64,000 nt of DNA. It comes from Sphingobacterium spiritivorum. GTDB taxonomy: Bacteria > Bacteroidota > Bacteroidia > Sphingobacteriales > Sphingobacteriaceae. The notes beneath the pieces were generated by a model. That model ran no database searches, had not been told where the DNA came from, and was given only the letters and a program-made list of their open reading frames with translations. Position 1 is the first letter of the stretch. Every line of letters starts with the position of its first letter. Both the position numbers and the translations under genes were made by a program. Location: NCBI RefSeq assembly GCF_016725325.1, contig NZ_CP068083.1:3410001-3474000 (forward strand), read 5' to 3'. Positions 46,203 through 55,406 of the stretch are shown here, one piece after another.

Positions 46203-46320
46203 GAATGCAACCTGCACCGGACCCAGGATTTAATGCAAATCTAAGGGGCGGATCTTGTCAACTCTTTAACTGAAATCTTGTACCAATAGAAGATAGGGAG
46301 GTGTAGGTGTAAATTTGAAA

Positions 46321-46356
46321 ACAACTGCTATAGGTTTATTATCCTGCAGCAGTTGT
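46321..46356 (-). terminator. terminator of the thioredoxin-like/gap operon
   Basis: ACAACTGCT (46321-46329) pairs with AGCAGTTGT (46348-46356); on the minus strand a T-rich run follows. The right arm lies inside the last codons of gap, so the hairpin overlaps the stop. Confidence 0.7.
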
Positions 46357-47355
46357 TGAGTCTATTTTTAACAACAGATCGACGAGTCTGTTGGAATATC
46401 CGAATTCATTATCGTACCAGCCGACTACTTTCACCAATCCGCCAACAATGGAGGTCAGTTGTGAATCAAAGACACATGAATAGGGATTGTTTATAATATC
46501 TACGGATACGATAGGATCCTCGGTATAATACAATACTTCTTTTAATGAGCCATTTGCAGCAGCTTGAAACTTTGCATTGATTTCTTCGACTGTAGTCTGT
46601 TTTTTTAGTGTACAGGTGAAGTCTGTGAGGGATCCGTTTAATACCGGAACCCGTATTCCTGCACCTCCGAGGCGGCCTTCTAAATGTGGAAATACATTGG
46701 TGATGGCTTTGGCAGCACCGGTACTTGTTGGTATTATGGATGAAGAGGCTGCACGTGCACGACGTAAGTCACGATGAGGAGCATCATGGAGATTCTGATC
46801 ACCGGTCATAGAATGTACGGTCGTAATATATCCGTCTTCAATCCCCCAGTTTTCGTCCAGAATTTTTACCAATGGCGCCACATTATTCGTTGTACAGGAG
46901 GCATTGGAGAGTATGGGAGCTGATAAGTCGAATGACTGATCATTGATGCCCAAAACTATAGTAGGAATTTCTTTGTCTGATGAAGGAGCAGATATAATAA
47001 CTTTCTTTGCTCCGGCTTTCAGGTGTAAAGCTGCCTGCTCTCCGGAGGTAAAATGTCCTGTAGATTCAATAACGATATCAATTGCAAGTGCTCCCCAGGG
47101 AAGCAGCTCCGGATTTTTTTCTTTGCTGACCTTTATCTGTTGTCCGTTTATAAACAGATGATTTTCATCATACGTAACGGTACCTTGAAAAGGACCATGT
47201 ACCGAATCATATTTGAAAAGATGTGCTAGCGTTTTGGTGTCTGTCAGGTCATTAATAGCAACCACGCACAATTGTTTCCCAGCATTTCTAAGCAGAATGT
47301 TTCGAAGTGTATGCCGTCCTATCCTTCCAAATCCATTGATCGCAATATTGATCAT
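46339..47355 (-). CDS. gap: glyceraldehyde-3-phosphate dehydrogenase (type I)
   Basis: NAD(P)-dependent oxidation of glyceraldehyde 3-phosphate. A 338-aa enzyme with the Rossmann start INGFGRIGR, catalytic Cys154 in SNASCTTNNVAPL and the usual WYDNEFGYSNR near the end. Bacteroidota often carry more than one gap gene; this copy follows a thioredoxin-like lipoprotein gene by 3 bp, so it may be a secondary, redox-linked isozyme (inference). Confidence 0.96.
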   Translation of the reverse strand: MINIAINGFGRIGRHTLRNILLRNAGKQLCVVAINDLTDTKTLAHLFKYDSVHGPFQGTVTYDENHLFINGQQIKVSKEKNPELLPWGALAIDIVIESTGHFTSGEQAALHLKAGAKKVIISAPSSDKEIPTIVLGINDQSFDLSAPILSNASCTTNNVAPLVKILDENWGIEDGYITTVHSMTGDQNLHDAPHRDLRRARAASSSIIPTSTGAAKAITNVFPHLEGRLGGAGIRVPVLNGSLTDFTCTLKKQTTVEEINAKFQAAANGSLKEVLYYTEDPIVSVDIINNPYSCVFDSQLTSIVGGLVKVVGWYDNEFGYSNRLVDLLLKIDSTTAAG

Positions 47356-47358
47356 GCG

Positions 47359-47970
47359 TTATTTTGTGTAAGCTGCAATAATCTCGTTAATGTTTTTGTC
47401 GCCTTCCCAATGTTCTTTAAGCTGTCCGTCCGGACCGTATATATAATTAGCCGGGAATTGCGAAGGAACATGGAATTTTTGGATAAACTCCTGATTACGG
47501 TCATAAAGTAGCTCTACGTTTGATTTACCGTTTAATTTTGGTCCGAATGTATCAAAAAATGAAGCCATTAAAGCAGGGTCATTCATAGAAACGAAGTAAA
47601 CGTTTACCCCTTTTATTTTGTCGTAATTATCGGAAAGCGCAGTTGCTTCATGCTGGCAGTGACTGCATCCCGGATCAAAAAGAACGAATACGGAGTTTTT
47701 ATCTTTTGCAAGATCTGCTTTTCCAAAGCTGATACCAGATTTCAGTTTGTAAAATGTGAAATCTGCAGGTAATACTTTTGCGATTTCTTTTGTCATCGGT
47801 GGAGCAGCCTGAGCGGGAGTATGTGCTTCCTGCCCGGCATGTGGGTCTGCTGAAGGTGCAGCTTCCTGCTCAGAGGATGTCTGTGTGGCTTGTTTGTTTT
47901 CTGAATTGCAAGAGAAAAGCAGAGTTGCTGTAAGCATACTCATCGCTCCTAAAACTAACTTCTTATTCAT
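47359..47970 (-). CDS. thioredoxin-fold (TlpA-like) lipoprotein
   Basis: A 203-aa lipoprotein (lipobox FSC, Cys21) with an Ala/Pro/Gln-rich linker (to about residue 60) and a thioredoxin domain carrying CSHC at residues 102-105. The motif is of TlpA/DsbE type (VLFDPGCSHC). cis-Pro follows in QFPANYIYG. It probably reduces or reports on disulfides in the periplasm. It is coupled with gap downstream (3-bp gap). Confidence 0.88.
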   Translation of the reverse strand: MNKKLVLGAMSMLTATLLFSCNSENKQATQTSSEQEAAPSADPHAGQEAHTPAQAAPPMTKEIAKVLPADFTFYKLKSGISFGKADLAKDKNSVFVLFDPGCSHCQHEATALSDNYDKIKGVNVYFVSMNDPALMASFFDTFGPKLNGKSNVELLYDRNQEFIQKFHVPSQFPANYIYGPDGQLKEHWEGDKNINEIIAAYTK

Positions 47971-48085
47971 ATGGATATTGCTCTTAATGATATTATGGCT
48001 TCAAAACTATGAAAAAAATATAAGTTTAAAGGTAAGAATACTGTTATATGACAGTAGGCTGTTCTTTTCAAAAATGGTATTTGTT

Positions 48086-49150
48086 TCAGGGCTGCGTTTT
48101 GTCTTCTGAGGCATCAGGTATCCCACTGTTGGAGCGCCCGTATTCATTGCTGTAGACCTTGAGTAATACACCTACAGAGGAGAGAATAAGGGGGCCGAAA
48201 ATAACACCCAGCATTCCAAAAAGTTTCAATCCGAGCAATACTCCGAATACTGTGATCAACGGAGGGACATCTCCCAATTTTTTGAGGATCGTAAAGCGAA
48301 GCACGTTGTCAATACCACCAATCACAATAAATCCGTACAGCAATAGTCCTATACCATTGCCAATCTGACCATTGGCAAACAGGAATATAGACAGTGGTAC
48401 ATATACGGTCATTGTTCCCAATACCGGAATTATGGTTGATACAGCTGTCATTCCTCCCCAAAGAATAGGATTGTCAACACCCAGAAACCAATATCCTATC
48501 ATAGCTACAAAGCCCTGACAGAGTGCCAGTATGGGAATTCCAATGGCATTTGATCGGACCATCATATTGACCTCCGTCCACAGTTCATTTTTACTTTGTG
48601 GTGAAAAGGGGATAGCATGATATATAGTTGATTCCATCCGTTTGGAGTGCACCAGCATAAAGTACAGTACAAATAAAGATACCAGAAGGTTAACACCTAC
48701 TTCAGCGATAGAATTGAGAATACTCGGAAGGTAGCGGGTAAGTTTTTGTAATACATTCAGCAAAGCTTCTTCAGAGAGGTCAACATTTTTTAGTAAAGGT
48801 ACAGTTGCTATATAATCTTTTATTGAATTGAAATTTTTGATAATATCATTTTTATCGCCAACAAGATTTGTCATCTCCGGTGTGATGTAGTTTATAATTC
48901 CCCAGGTCGGAAAGACAATAAACACAACTGTAAGAAGTACCATGAGCAGGCTGACGAGCGATTTGTTCCATTTTCGCTGTTCTGTCATTTTGAAATAGGC
49001 ATTTCTAAAGAGAATATATAAGGTAATGGCGCCCAGAAATCCAGGGAGATAGTAAGATAGATTGGTGAAGATAAGTATGCAGATCAGGATGATTATAATA
49101 ATCAGCATGATCTGATTGATAGAATTGTTATGTATTTGCTTGTATTTCAT
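48086..49150 (-). CDS. AI-2E family (UPF0118) permease
   Basis: A 354-aa membrane protein with about seven to eight TM segments and the FGVLLGLKLFGMLGVIFGPLI signature of the AI-2E family. E. coli TqsA of this family exports autoinducer-2 and others move ions; the substrate here is unknown. The N-terminus begins with a basic polar stretch. It is a single gene. Confidence 0.92.
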   Translation of the reverse strand: MKYKQIHNNSINQIMLIIIIILICILIFTNLSYYLPGFLGAITLYILFRNAYFKMTEQRKWNKSLVSLLMVLLTVVFIVFPTWGIINYITPEMTNLVGDKNDIIKNFNSIKDYIATVPLLKNVDLSEEALLNVLQKLTRYLPSILNSIAEVGVNLLVSLFVLYFMLVHSKRMESTIYHAIPFSPQSKNELWTEVNMMVRSNAIGIPILALCQGFVAMIGYWFLGVDNPILWGGMTAVSTIIPVLGTMTVYVPLSIFLFANGQIGNGIGLLLYGFIVIGGIDNVLRFTILKKLGDVPPLITVFGVLLGLKLFGMLGVIFGPLILSSVGVLLKVYSNEYGRSNSGIPDASEDKTQP

Positions 49151-49202
49151 CCTGAGATCCGGTTTATTTTTTAATAAATATCATAAAATAGTTTAACAAA
49201 TA

Positions 49203-49232
49203 AAAAAAGCGCTAAATTATTAGCGCTTTTTT
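49203..49232. terminator. terminator of the desaturase gene
   Basis: Perfect 13-bp arms (49203-49215 with 49220-49232) with A and T tracts, 5 bp beyond the desaturase stop codon. Confidence 0.9.
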
Positions 49233-49237
49233 AAGTT

Positions 49238-50233
49238 TTATCCGTAAATCCATTTGAATTTATATTCTTTTAACGGTGTTTTCATGCGGTCTGCCAATCG
49301 GAGCAGGCGATCCGGCAATTTAAGCAGATAATCTCTTGCTTTTTCTGCCTGTTCATTCAGTCCGGTCAGTTTATCAATATTCCAGTCTGTATTTAATTCT
49401 TTCAGGATATCTACATAATCTATTGCGGTATATACACCTAGACGTTGTGCAGCATCAGAGAAGTGTGCAAAAGCCTCTCCCTGAGGTTCTCCGGATTCTC
49501 TCAAAAACTGAGCGGGCATAACGATCTTTTTCCGCATCATATCTTCAAATGCCAGAATCACTTCACTTGCATCTACCACAAGTGCCTGAGAAATAAAAGA
49601 CATGTATGCTTTAGCATGTCTGGCTTCATCTGAAGCAATGACCCCACACATTTTTGCCAGAAGTTTATCTCCGTGTTTTTTTGCCAAACCGGCTACTCTG
49701 CGGTGCGATACGTTAGTTGCTATTTCCTGAAAGGAGGTATAAATAAAGTTACGGTAGGGATCTCTTCCTGTACCGATATCAAATCCATCCTGTATAAGGT
49801 ATTGAGCCGAACGCTCAAATTCTTTCATGTTCACCCGTCCGGTAAGGTAAAGATATTTATTCAACAGATCTCCGTGGCGGTTTTCTTCGGCAGTCCATGC
49901 ACGCACCCATTTCATCCATCCTCCCTGCTCATTTTTTTCCACATCATCCACCATAGTCAACCATGATTCGTAGGTAGGAAGAGCTTCTTCAGTAAGGGTG
50001 TCGCCGATAAGCACTGCAACTAAATCATAAGAAAGTTCTTTGGCACTTTCCTGCAAGTCTCTTACCTCTTCAAAGAATGTATCTCTGGAAGCATCAGGCA
50101 AAAAATCTGCCGGTTGCCACATTTCTTCAACAGGCTTTAAATATTCGCTCATCTCATTCAGCATGAACGGCTCCAAATAAGTCATGACCTCTTTACGGGA
50201 TCCTTCTGGTATTTGTTGGTTTAATTCTTGCAT
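49238..50233 (-). CDS. acyl-ACP desaturase (ferritin-like diiron)
   Basis: A 331-aa soluble diiron enzyme introducing a double bond into acyl-ACP. The two iron-binding helices are EENRH (116-120) and DEARH (202-206), as in plant stearoyl-ACP desaturases and mycobacterial DesA. Start is ATG 50233: upstream, TACCTTTG (50240-50247) ends six bases before it, and the longer frame would begin with a TTG that is part of that box. Confidence 0.94.
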   Translation of the reverse strand: MQELNQQIPEGSRKEVMTYLEPFMLNEMSEYLKPVEEMWQPADFLPDASRDTFFEEVRDLQESAKELSYDLVAVLIGDTLTEEALPTYESWLTMVDDVEKNEQGGWMKWVRAWTAEENRHGDLLNKYLYLTGRVNMKEFERSAQYLIQDGFDIGTGRDPYRNFIYTSFQEIATNVSHRRVAGLAKKHGDKLLAKMCGVIASDEARHAKAYMSFISQALVVDASEVILAFEDMMRKKIVMPAQFLRESGEPQGEAFAHFSDAAQRLGVYTAIDYVDILKELNTDWNIDKLTGLNEQAEKARDYLLKLPDRLLRLADRMKTPLKEYKFKWIYG

Positions 50234-50239
50234 AGCATA

Positions 50240-50247
50240 CAAAGGTA
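50240..50247 (-). promoter_or_regulatory. -7 box of the acyl-ACP desaturase gene
   Basis: TACCTTTG on the minus strand matches TAnnTTTG and ends six bases before ATG 50233, again indicating a leaderless or nearly leaderless mRNA. Confidence 0.6.
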
Positions 50248-50389
50248 ACTAAATAATGATTAATTGTATTTTAATAATTTCATAATTTGATTGGAAAGTG
50301 ATGCAAATCATATTGTTTTGAAGAACGTTAATTCTATCAAATTTTCAAAAGAATACAGTGTGCTGACGTATTTTTTGTCCAAATACTAT

Positions 50390-50397
50390 TAACTTTG
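50390..50397 (+). promoter_or_regulatory. -7 box of the sufS-sufE promoter
   Basis: TAACTTTG matches TAnnTTTG. It lies 26 nt before the TTG start of sufS, so a short leader of about 20 nt is expected. The -33 element is not at a good distance. Confidence 0.5.
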
Positions 50398-50423
50398 TCT
50401 ACTTTAATAAACGTGTATACATT

Positions 50424-51647
50424 TTGAAAAATTTCAATATATCCCAAATCAGGGCCGATTTTCCGATTCTTTCCAGATCAGTAAACGGCAAACCTCTGGT
50501 GTACCTGGATAATGGGGCTACCACACAAAAACCTCAGCAGGTTATCGATGCTATTGTTCGGTATTATACGGATATGAATAGTAATGTGCACCGTGGGGTA
50601 CATTTCCTGAGTCAGATCTCTACAGATGCCTTTGAAGTAACACGCCGTAAGGTACAGCGTTTTATTCATGCGGCTCACGAACATGAGATTATTATTACAA
50701 CCGGTACTACTCATGCTATTAATATTGTAGCAACCTGCTTTGGTAAAGCTAATATCAGGAAGGATGACGAGATCATGATATCTGCAATGGAGCACCACTC
50801 TAATATTGTGCCCTGGCAGATGTTATGCGATGAAGTAGGCGCAAAATTGAAAGTTATTCCTATGAATGAAAAAGGCGAGCTGGAGATGGATGCTTATCGT
50901 GCACTTTTTTCTGAAAAAACTAAAATCGTATCCTTAACTTATGTGTCAAATGCATTGGGAACGATCAATCCGGTGAAAGAACTGATACAGATTGCTCATG
51001 AGCATGGTGTGCCAGTGCTGGTTGATGCCGCACAGGCGATTCAGCATCTGCCCGTAGATGTACAGGAGCTGGATGTAGATTTTCTGGTTTTCTCCGGTCA
51101 TAAAATGTACGGTCCTACCGGAGTAGGTGTACTGTATGGCAAAGAAGATTTGTTAAATGCTATGCCTCCATATCAGGGAGGAGGAGATATGATTAAAGAA
51201 GTCACCTTCGAAAAAACGACCTTTAATGAACTGCCTTTCAAATTTGAAGCAGGTACACCTAATATTGAAGCGGGTATCTGTCTGGGTGATGCAATAGATT
51301 ATATTGAATCTGTCGGACTCGATCAAATTGCTAAATACGAAGAGGAGTTGCTTACTTATGCAACAGAACGGATGTCTGCGATTCCGGGAATGAGAATTAT
51401 CGGTACTGCGGATCATAAGTCCTCTGTACTATCATTTGTAATAGATGGTGTGCACCCTTACGATGTAGGTGTGATTCTGGACAAACTGGGAATAGCTGTT
51501 CGTACGGGACATCACTGTGCACAACCTGTTATGGATCAGTTTGGGATCCCGGGAACAGTACGTGCCTCTTTTGCATTTTATAATACAAAAGAAGAAGTGG
51601 ATCAGCTGGTAGCGGGAGTAGAGCGAGCAGTAAGTATGCTCGTCTAA
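50424..51647 (+). CDS. sufS: cysteine desulfurase SufS
   Basis: PLP enzyme that removes sulfur from cysteine for Fe-S cluster assembly. A 407-aa class V aminotransferase with PLP Lys227 in FSGHKMYGPTG and catalytic Cys365 in RTGHHCAQP, a group II (SufS) arrangement. The start is TTG: no in-frame ATG or GTG precedes it, and MKNFNISQIRADFPIL matches the family N-terminus. It heads a two-gene unit with sufE, 13 bp apart. Other suf genes are not here. Confidence 0.96.
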   Translation: MKNFNISQIRADFPILSRSVNGKPLVYLDNGATTQKPQQVIDAIVRYYTDMNSNVHRGVHFLSQISTDAFEVTRRKVQRFIHAAHEHEIIITTGTTHAINIVATCFGKANIRKDDEIMISAMEHHSNIVPWQMLCDEVGAKLKVIPMNEKGELEMDAYRALFSEKTKIVSLTYVSNALGTINPVKELIQIAHEHGVPVLVDAAQAIQHLPVDVQELDVDFLVFSGHKMYGPTGVGVLYGKEDLLNAMPPYQGGGDMIKEVTFEKTTFNELPFKFEAGTPNIEAGICLGDAIDYIESVGLDQIAKYEEELLTYATERMSAIPGMRIIGTADHKSSVLSFVIDGVHPYDVGVILDKLGIAVRTGHHCAQPVMDQFGIPGTVRASFAFYNTKEEVDQLVAGVERAVSMLV

Positions 51648-51660
51648 ATTAGGTAAAAAT

Positions 51661-52080
51661 ATGACAATCAACGAGATACAAGACGAGCTCATAGAAGATT
51701 TTTCATTCTTTGAGGATTGGATGCAGAAATACGAATATATTATTCAACTGGGCAAAGAACTCCCTTTGGTAGACGAACAATATAAGACGGAAGATTATAC
51801 TATTAAAGGCTGTCAGTCTAAAGTCTGGTTACATCCGGATATGGAAGACGGCAAGATTATTTTTAAGGCGGACAGTGATGCTGTTATCACAAAAGGACTG
51901 GTCAGTCTGATGGTGAAAGTACTGTCAGGACATACTCCAAAAGAGATCGTGGAGTCGGATCTTTATTTCATTGATCGTATCGGTTTACGGGAGCATTTGT
52001 CTCCGACACGTGCCAATGGATTACTTTCCATGGTGAAACAGATGAAACTTTATGCGGTAGCACTGCATGCAAAAAATTAA
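51661..52080 (+). CDS. sufE: SufE-type cysteine desulfuration protein
   Basis: Accepts persulfide sulfur from SufS and raises its activity. At 139 aa the active Cys51 is in IKGCQSKVW, the SufE signature. Flanking LPLVDEQYK and the C-terminal MVKQM region fit the fold. It is translated from the sufS transcript and ended by the terminator at 52104-52131. Confidence 0.96.
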   Translation: MTINEIQDELIEDFSFFEDWMQKYEYIIQLGKELPLVDEQYKTEDYTIKGCQSKVWLHPDMEDGKIIFKADSDAVITKGLVSLMVKVLSGHTPKEIVESDLYFIDRIGLREHLSPTRANGLLSMVKQMKLYAVALHAKN

Positions 52081-52103
52081 CTAAGGCTATCATTTATAGA
52101 AAA

Positions 52104-52131
52104 AGGAGGTTTCGTTATTCGCAACCTCTTT
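52104..52131 (+). terminator. terminator of sufS-sufE
   Basis: GAGGTT and AACCTC arms with a short imperfect inner stem, followed by a T7 tract. Confidence 0.8.
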
Positions 52132-52260
52132 TTTTTGCTCCTTTCAATTTCTTTTATGTTTAATTTATAAACAATAAAAATATTACATGTTCATTTTATG
52201 TAAATAAAAGTGTGTTGTAAACACGAAAACGTTATAGTTAGTTACGCAAACGGTTGTGTT

Positions 52261-52371
52261 TTTGTGACATTCTTCGGTGTCATTCTATAGTTATAATATT
52301 GCCCTACCAATTAATTAACATAGAACTAACAAGGCTATAAACCTGATGAAGAGAAAAGCCATTATAAACCT
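52261..52371 (+). promoter_or_regulatory. candidate regulatory leader of the SusCD locus
   Basis: The 343-bp gap before the first susC-like gene holds no gene. It contains a small hairpin (TGACA/TGTCA, about 52264-52282) and a direct repeat TATAAACCT at 52336-52344 and 52363-52371, 27 bp start to start. These may be binding sites for a regulator encoded elsewhere. No consensus TAnnTTTG promoter was seen; an alternative sigma factor is possible. Confidence 0.35.
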
Positions 52372-52423
52372 TGAAGTCTCTAAGTTTTTTTAGGTAAAAG
52401 TGTTCATCTTTTAAATCCGTTAA

Positions 52424-55396
52424 ATGAAAAAATTATACGTTGTTGCTACGGTTTTTTCTCTTATTGGTGGATGTTTGACGGGGATCGTTTCAGCTTCTCC
52501 GGGAACTAAGGCATCAAGTAAGAGAGTTACTGGTTTTGGGATAACCAATTTTTCCAAAGGGCTGGTTGATACCACGCAAGTTGACTCAGTACTCATTTAT
52601 GACCTGAGTGCGACCAAGCCTTATCTGGGAAAGGACAGTCTCGCTATGGAAGCTGCCAGATTAAGACCTTTTGTATCTGTTCAACAGATGCTAAAGGGAA
52701 ATATTGCGGGACTGTATATTCAGGAATCTTCCGGCGAACCCGGAACGATCAAGCAGGGGGTAACTGTGAGAGGTATTTCTACACCTGTATTACATGCGAC
52801 AGATTTCAATAAGAATAAGCCGCTGATTGTTGTGAATGGTATTCCGCTGACAGAGGATCCTGCAATTGTGTATGATATCCAAAATTATACAATACAACCT
52901 GTCGGAGCTGCAACAAATATTAATACCGTACTGGATCCGGATAATATCGAATCTATTTATGTATTGAAAGATTACAGTACTGCGGCGATTTACGGACCAA
53001 GAGCGGCGAATGGTGTAATTTATATAACAACCAAAAATGCATCAGCAGGGGAGAGACGTATCAATGTTAACGGAAACTTCGGATTTGCAACTCCTTCAAG
53101 CGTCTCTACGATAAACGGGGAATTTGAAAAGAATTTCCGAAAACCATTTTATGACCGCTATGCAGATATCCTGCAGCAGGCTTCATATCCTGCTTATCTG
53201 AGTGATTCTTCCAATGTCAATTATTACGGTCCTTCTAACTGGACAGATCTGTATTATAAAACTTCTCCGATTTATTCACTCAACGGTAGTCTGGTCGGTG
53301 GAGGAAATCGTTCTAACTTCCGATTTTTCGCAGGACATACTTCAGATGCAGGAGCAGCTGATGCTGCGAAGTTTAAAAGATATCAGGGGGCATTCTATAT
53401 TAATATGATTCCTCTGCCATGGTTGACCATTTCCAGTATGATACATGCCACACGCCTGGATCGCGATCGTAATAAATCGATCATCGAAAGGTTTGGTGAG
53501 ACACGCTATGTGCCGGATCTGAGTACGCCAATCTCTCCCAATAAAGATATGTACGGCTTGTATCTGAAGGAGTATGATAAGACTATTGATGAGAATTTCA
53601 ATAACAGTATTATCGGATACTTCTCGCTGAATTTTGCCATTCTGAAGAATCTTAGTTTCTCTCCGAAGTTAATGATGGATTACAATGAGAATACAAGAAA
53701 TGTATTCTGGCCTTCAACGCTGATGTCTGGGAATAATTATGTATCCAATTACTTCGGTTACAATGAGCGGATGGTATTTGATAATACGCTGAACTATTTT
53801 TATGATGTGAATGATAAGGATCGTTTCAGTTTTACAGGAGGATTTAATTATCAGGCTGATGCCCAAAAATACAATTATGCTCAGGGATACAGAGGACCGA
53901 ACGATTTTATTAAAGTAAACGTTGTCGAAGGAAATTCGCAGTATGCTAATTATCTGCAGTCTATAGGTTTTATTCCATACTATTATTCAGACAAGATCCA
54001 GCACAGGCTTGCTTCATTTTACGGAAAACTGAACTATACCCGCAAAGACGAATGGAATATCGGAGCATTGATCCGGAATGATGGCTCATCTGCTGTACAA
54101 CCTTCTGAACGTTGGTTTCTATCGTATGCAGTCAATGCGGATTATAATCTGAATCACGTTATAAAATCTGACTTCTTCGATTACTTTAAAGTATTAGCTT
54201 CCTATGGACGCCTTGGAAATATTCCGACCACAGACCGGGATGCGGCAGGACCTCAGTATGCGTCTGAACTGGGTTGGGATGGAAATAAAGCAGTGTTTTC
54301 ATATAATGGATTAGGAACATTAAGCCGTCCGTATCAGTCAGGTTGGGTAGGCTATGATCTGCCATGGTCCTATACAGAAATGTTGAATGTAGGACTTGAT
54401 GTTTCTCTTTTGAAAAATATGCTTACAGCCCGGGTAGATTTTTATAACAAAGATAATAAGGACGCTATCTTTAACGTGCCTATCGTGGCGGAGTCCGGAT
54501 ATCAGTTTGAGCGCAAAAGCGGAATGGTTGTCAATAACAAAGGAATGGATCTGACACTGAATTTTAATCTTCCTGCTAAAAACGATTTTTCATGGAACAG
54601 TTCCTTTAATATCTCTTATAATAATAATAAGCTGAAAGCCTTGCCAAACGGTCTTCCGGAAATTGAAATCGGAACCCGAAAACTGGCTGTAGGGGAGCGT
54701 ATCGATCATTTTTGGTTATTGCAGAACCGGGGAATTTTCAATAATGATCTGGACGTACCGGTGAATCCGTCTACTTATAAAATCCTGACTTATAATGGTA
54801 CCGATATGAAAGGCGGGGATCCAAGATGGATAGATATAAACGGAGATTATGATATTAATAATAAGGATCGCCAGTTAATGGGTAATATTTTTCCTAAATA
54901 CACCGGAGGATTCTATAATCAATTCAAATACAAGTCTTTTGATATAAGTGCATTTCTTTATTTCAATCTGAAAAAAGATATCCTCAATTCTCAGGCGGCG
55001 AGCTATTATGATTTTGCCAATCAGGATGAATCCAACGCTATAGGAGCGGTCAGAGATATAACATTCTGGGAGAAAAATTTTGATGATAAAGCATATCCTC
55101 TATATAATCCCTGGTCTCCGGTATCGCCTTATCAGGCAGAGCAGGATATGTTTCTGGAGGACGGTTCCTTCCTGAAACTGAGAAATCTCACAGTGGGATA
55201 TGATATGACTAAACTGATGAACCGCAGCAAGGATAGATTTACAAAATTTTATGTGTACGTGAGCGGAAGCAATCTGTGGACACTCACAAAGTATACAGGA
55301 AGAGATCCTGAGTTAGTAGATTTTTATGGATATGATACGGGGTTAGGTCTGCGGATTCCGAAGACGTTCATATTGGGTGTTAAAATGGACTTGTAA
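52424..55396 (+). CDS. SusC/RagA-family TonB-dependent transporter (first copy)
   Basis: Outer-membrane importer of 990 aa. It has a signal peptide, then a short linker instead of the usual CarboxypepD-regulatory-like domain. The plug has MLKGNIAGLYIQ, VNGIPLTED, VLKDYSTAAIYGPRAANGVIYITTK and the SusC signature features; a 22-strand-type barrel ends GVKMDL. No clear TonB box (EVVVxGY) is visible before the plug, unlike the second copy. It opens the locus; susD follows within 10 bp. The solute is unknown. Confidence 0.93.
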   Translation: MKKLYVVATVFSLIGGCLTGIVSASPGTKASSKRVTGFGITNFSKGLVDTTQVDSVLIYDLSATKPYLGKDSLAMEAARLRPFVSVQQMLKGNIAGLYIQESSGEPGTIKQGVTVRGISTPVLHATDFNKNKPLIVVNGIPLTEDPAIVYDIQNYTIQPVGAATNINTVLDPDNIESIYVLKDYSTAAIYGPRAANGVIYITTKNASAGERRINVNGNFGFATPSSVSTINGEFEKNFRKPFYDRYADILQQASYPAYLSDSSNVNYYGPSNWTDLYYKTSPIYSLNGSLVGGGNRSNFRFFAGHTSDAGAADAAKFKRYQGAFYINMIPLPWLTISSMIHATRLDRDRNKSIIERFGETRYVPDLSTPISPNKDMYGLYLKEYDKTIDENFNNSIIGYFSLNFAILKNLSFSPKLMMDYNENTRNVFWPSTLMSGNNYVSNYFGYNERMVFDNTLNYFYDVNDKDRFSFTGGFNYQADAQKYNYAQGYRGPNDFIKVNVVEGNSQYANYLQSIGFIPYYYSDKIQHRLASFYGKLNYTRKDEWNIGALIRNDGSSAVQPSERWFLSYAVNADYNLNHVIKSDFFDYFKVLASYGRLGNIPTTDRDAAGPQYASELGWDGNKAVFSYNGLGTLSRPYQSGWVGYDLPWSYTEMLNVGLDVSLLKNMLTARVDFYNKDNKDAIFNVPIVAESGYQFERKSGMVVNNKGMDLTLNFNLPAKNDFSWNSSFNISYNNNKLKALPNGLPEIEIGTRKLAVGERIDHFWLLQNRGIFNNDLDVPVNPSTYKILTYNGTDMKGGDPRWIDINGDYDINNKDRQLMGNIFPKYTGGFYNQFKYKSFDISAFLYFNLKKDILNSQAASYYDFANQDESNAIGAVRDITFWEKNFDDKAYPLYNPWSPVSPYQAEQDMFLEDGSFLKLRNLTVGYDMTKLMNRSKDRFTKFYVYVSGSNLWTLTKYTGRDPELVDFYGYDTGLGLRIPKTFILGVKMDL

Positions 55397-55406
55397 TCAT
55401 TGGGTT

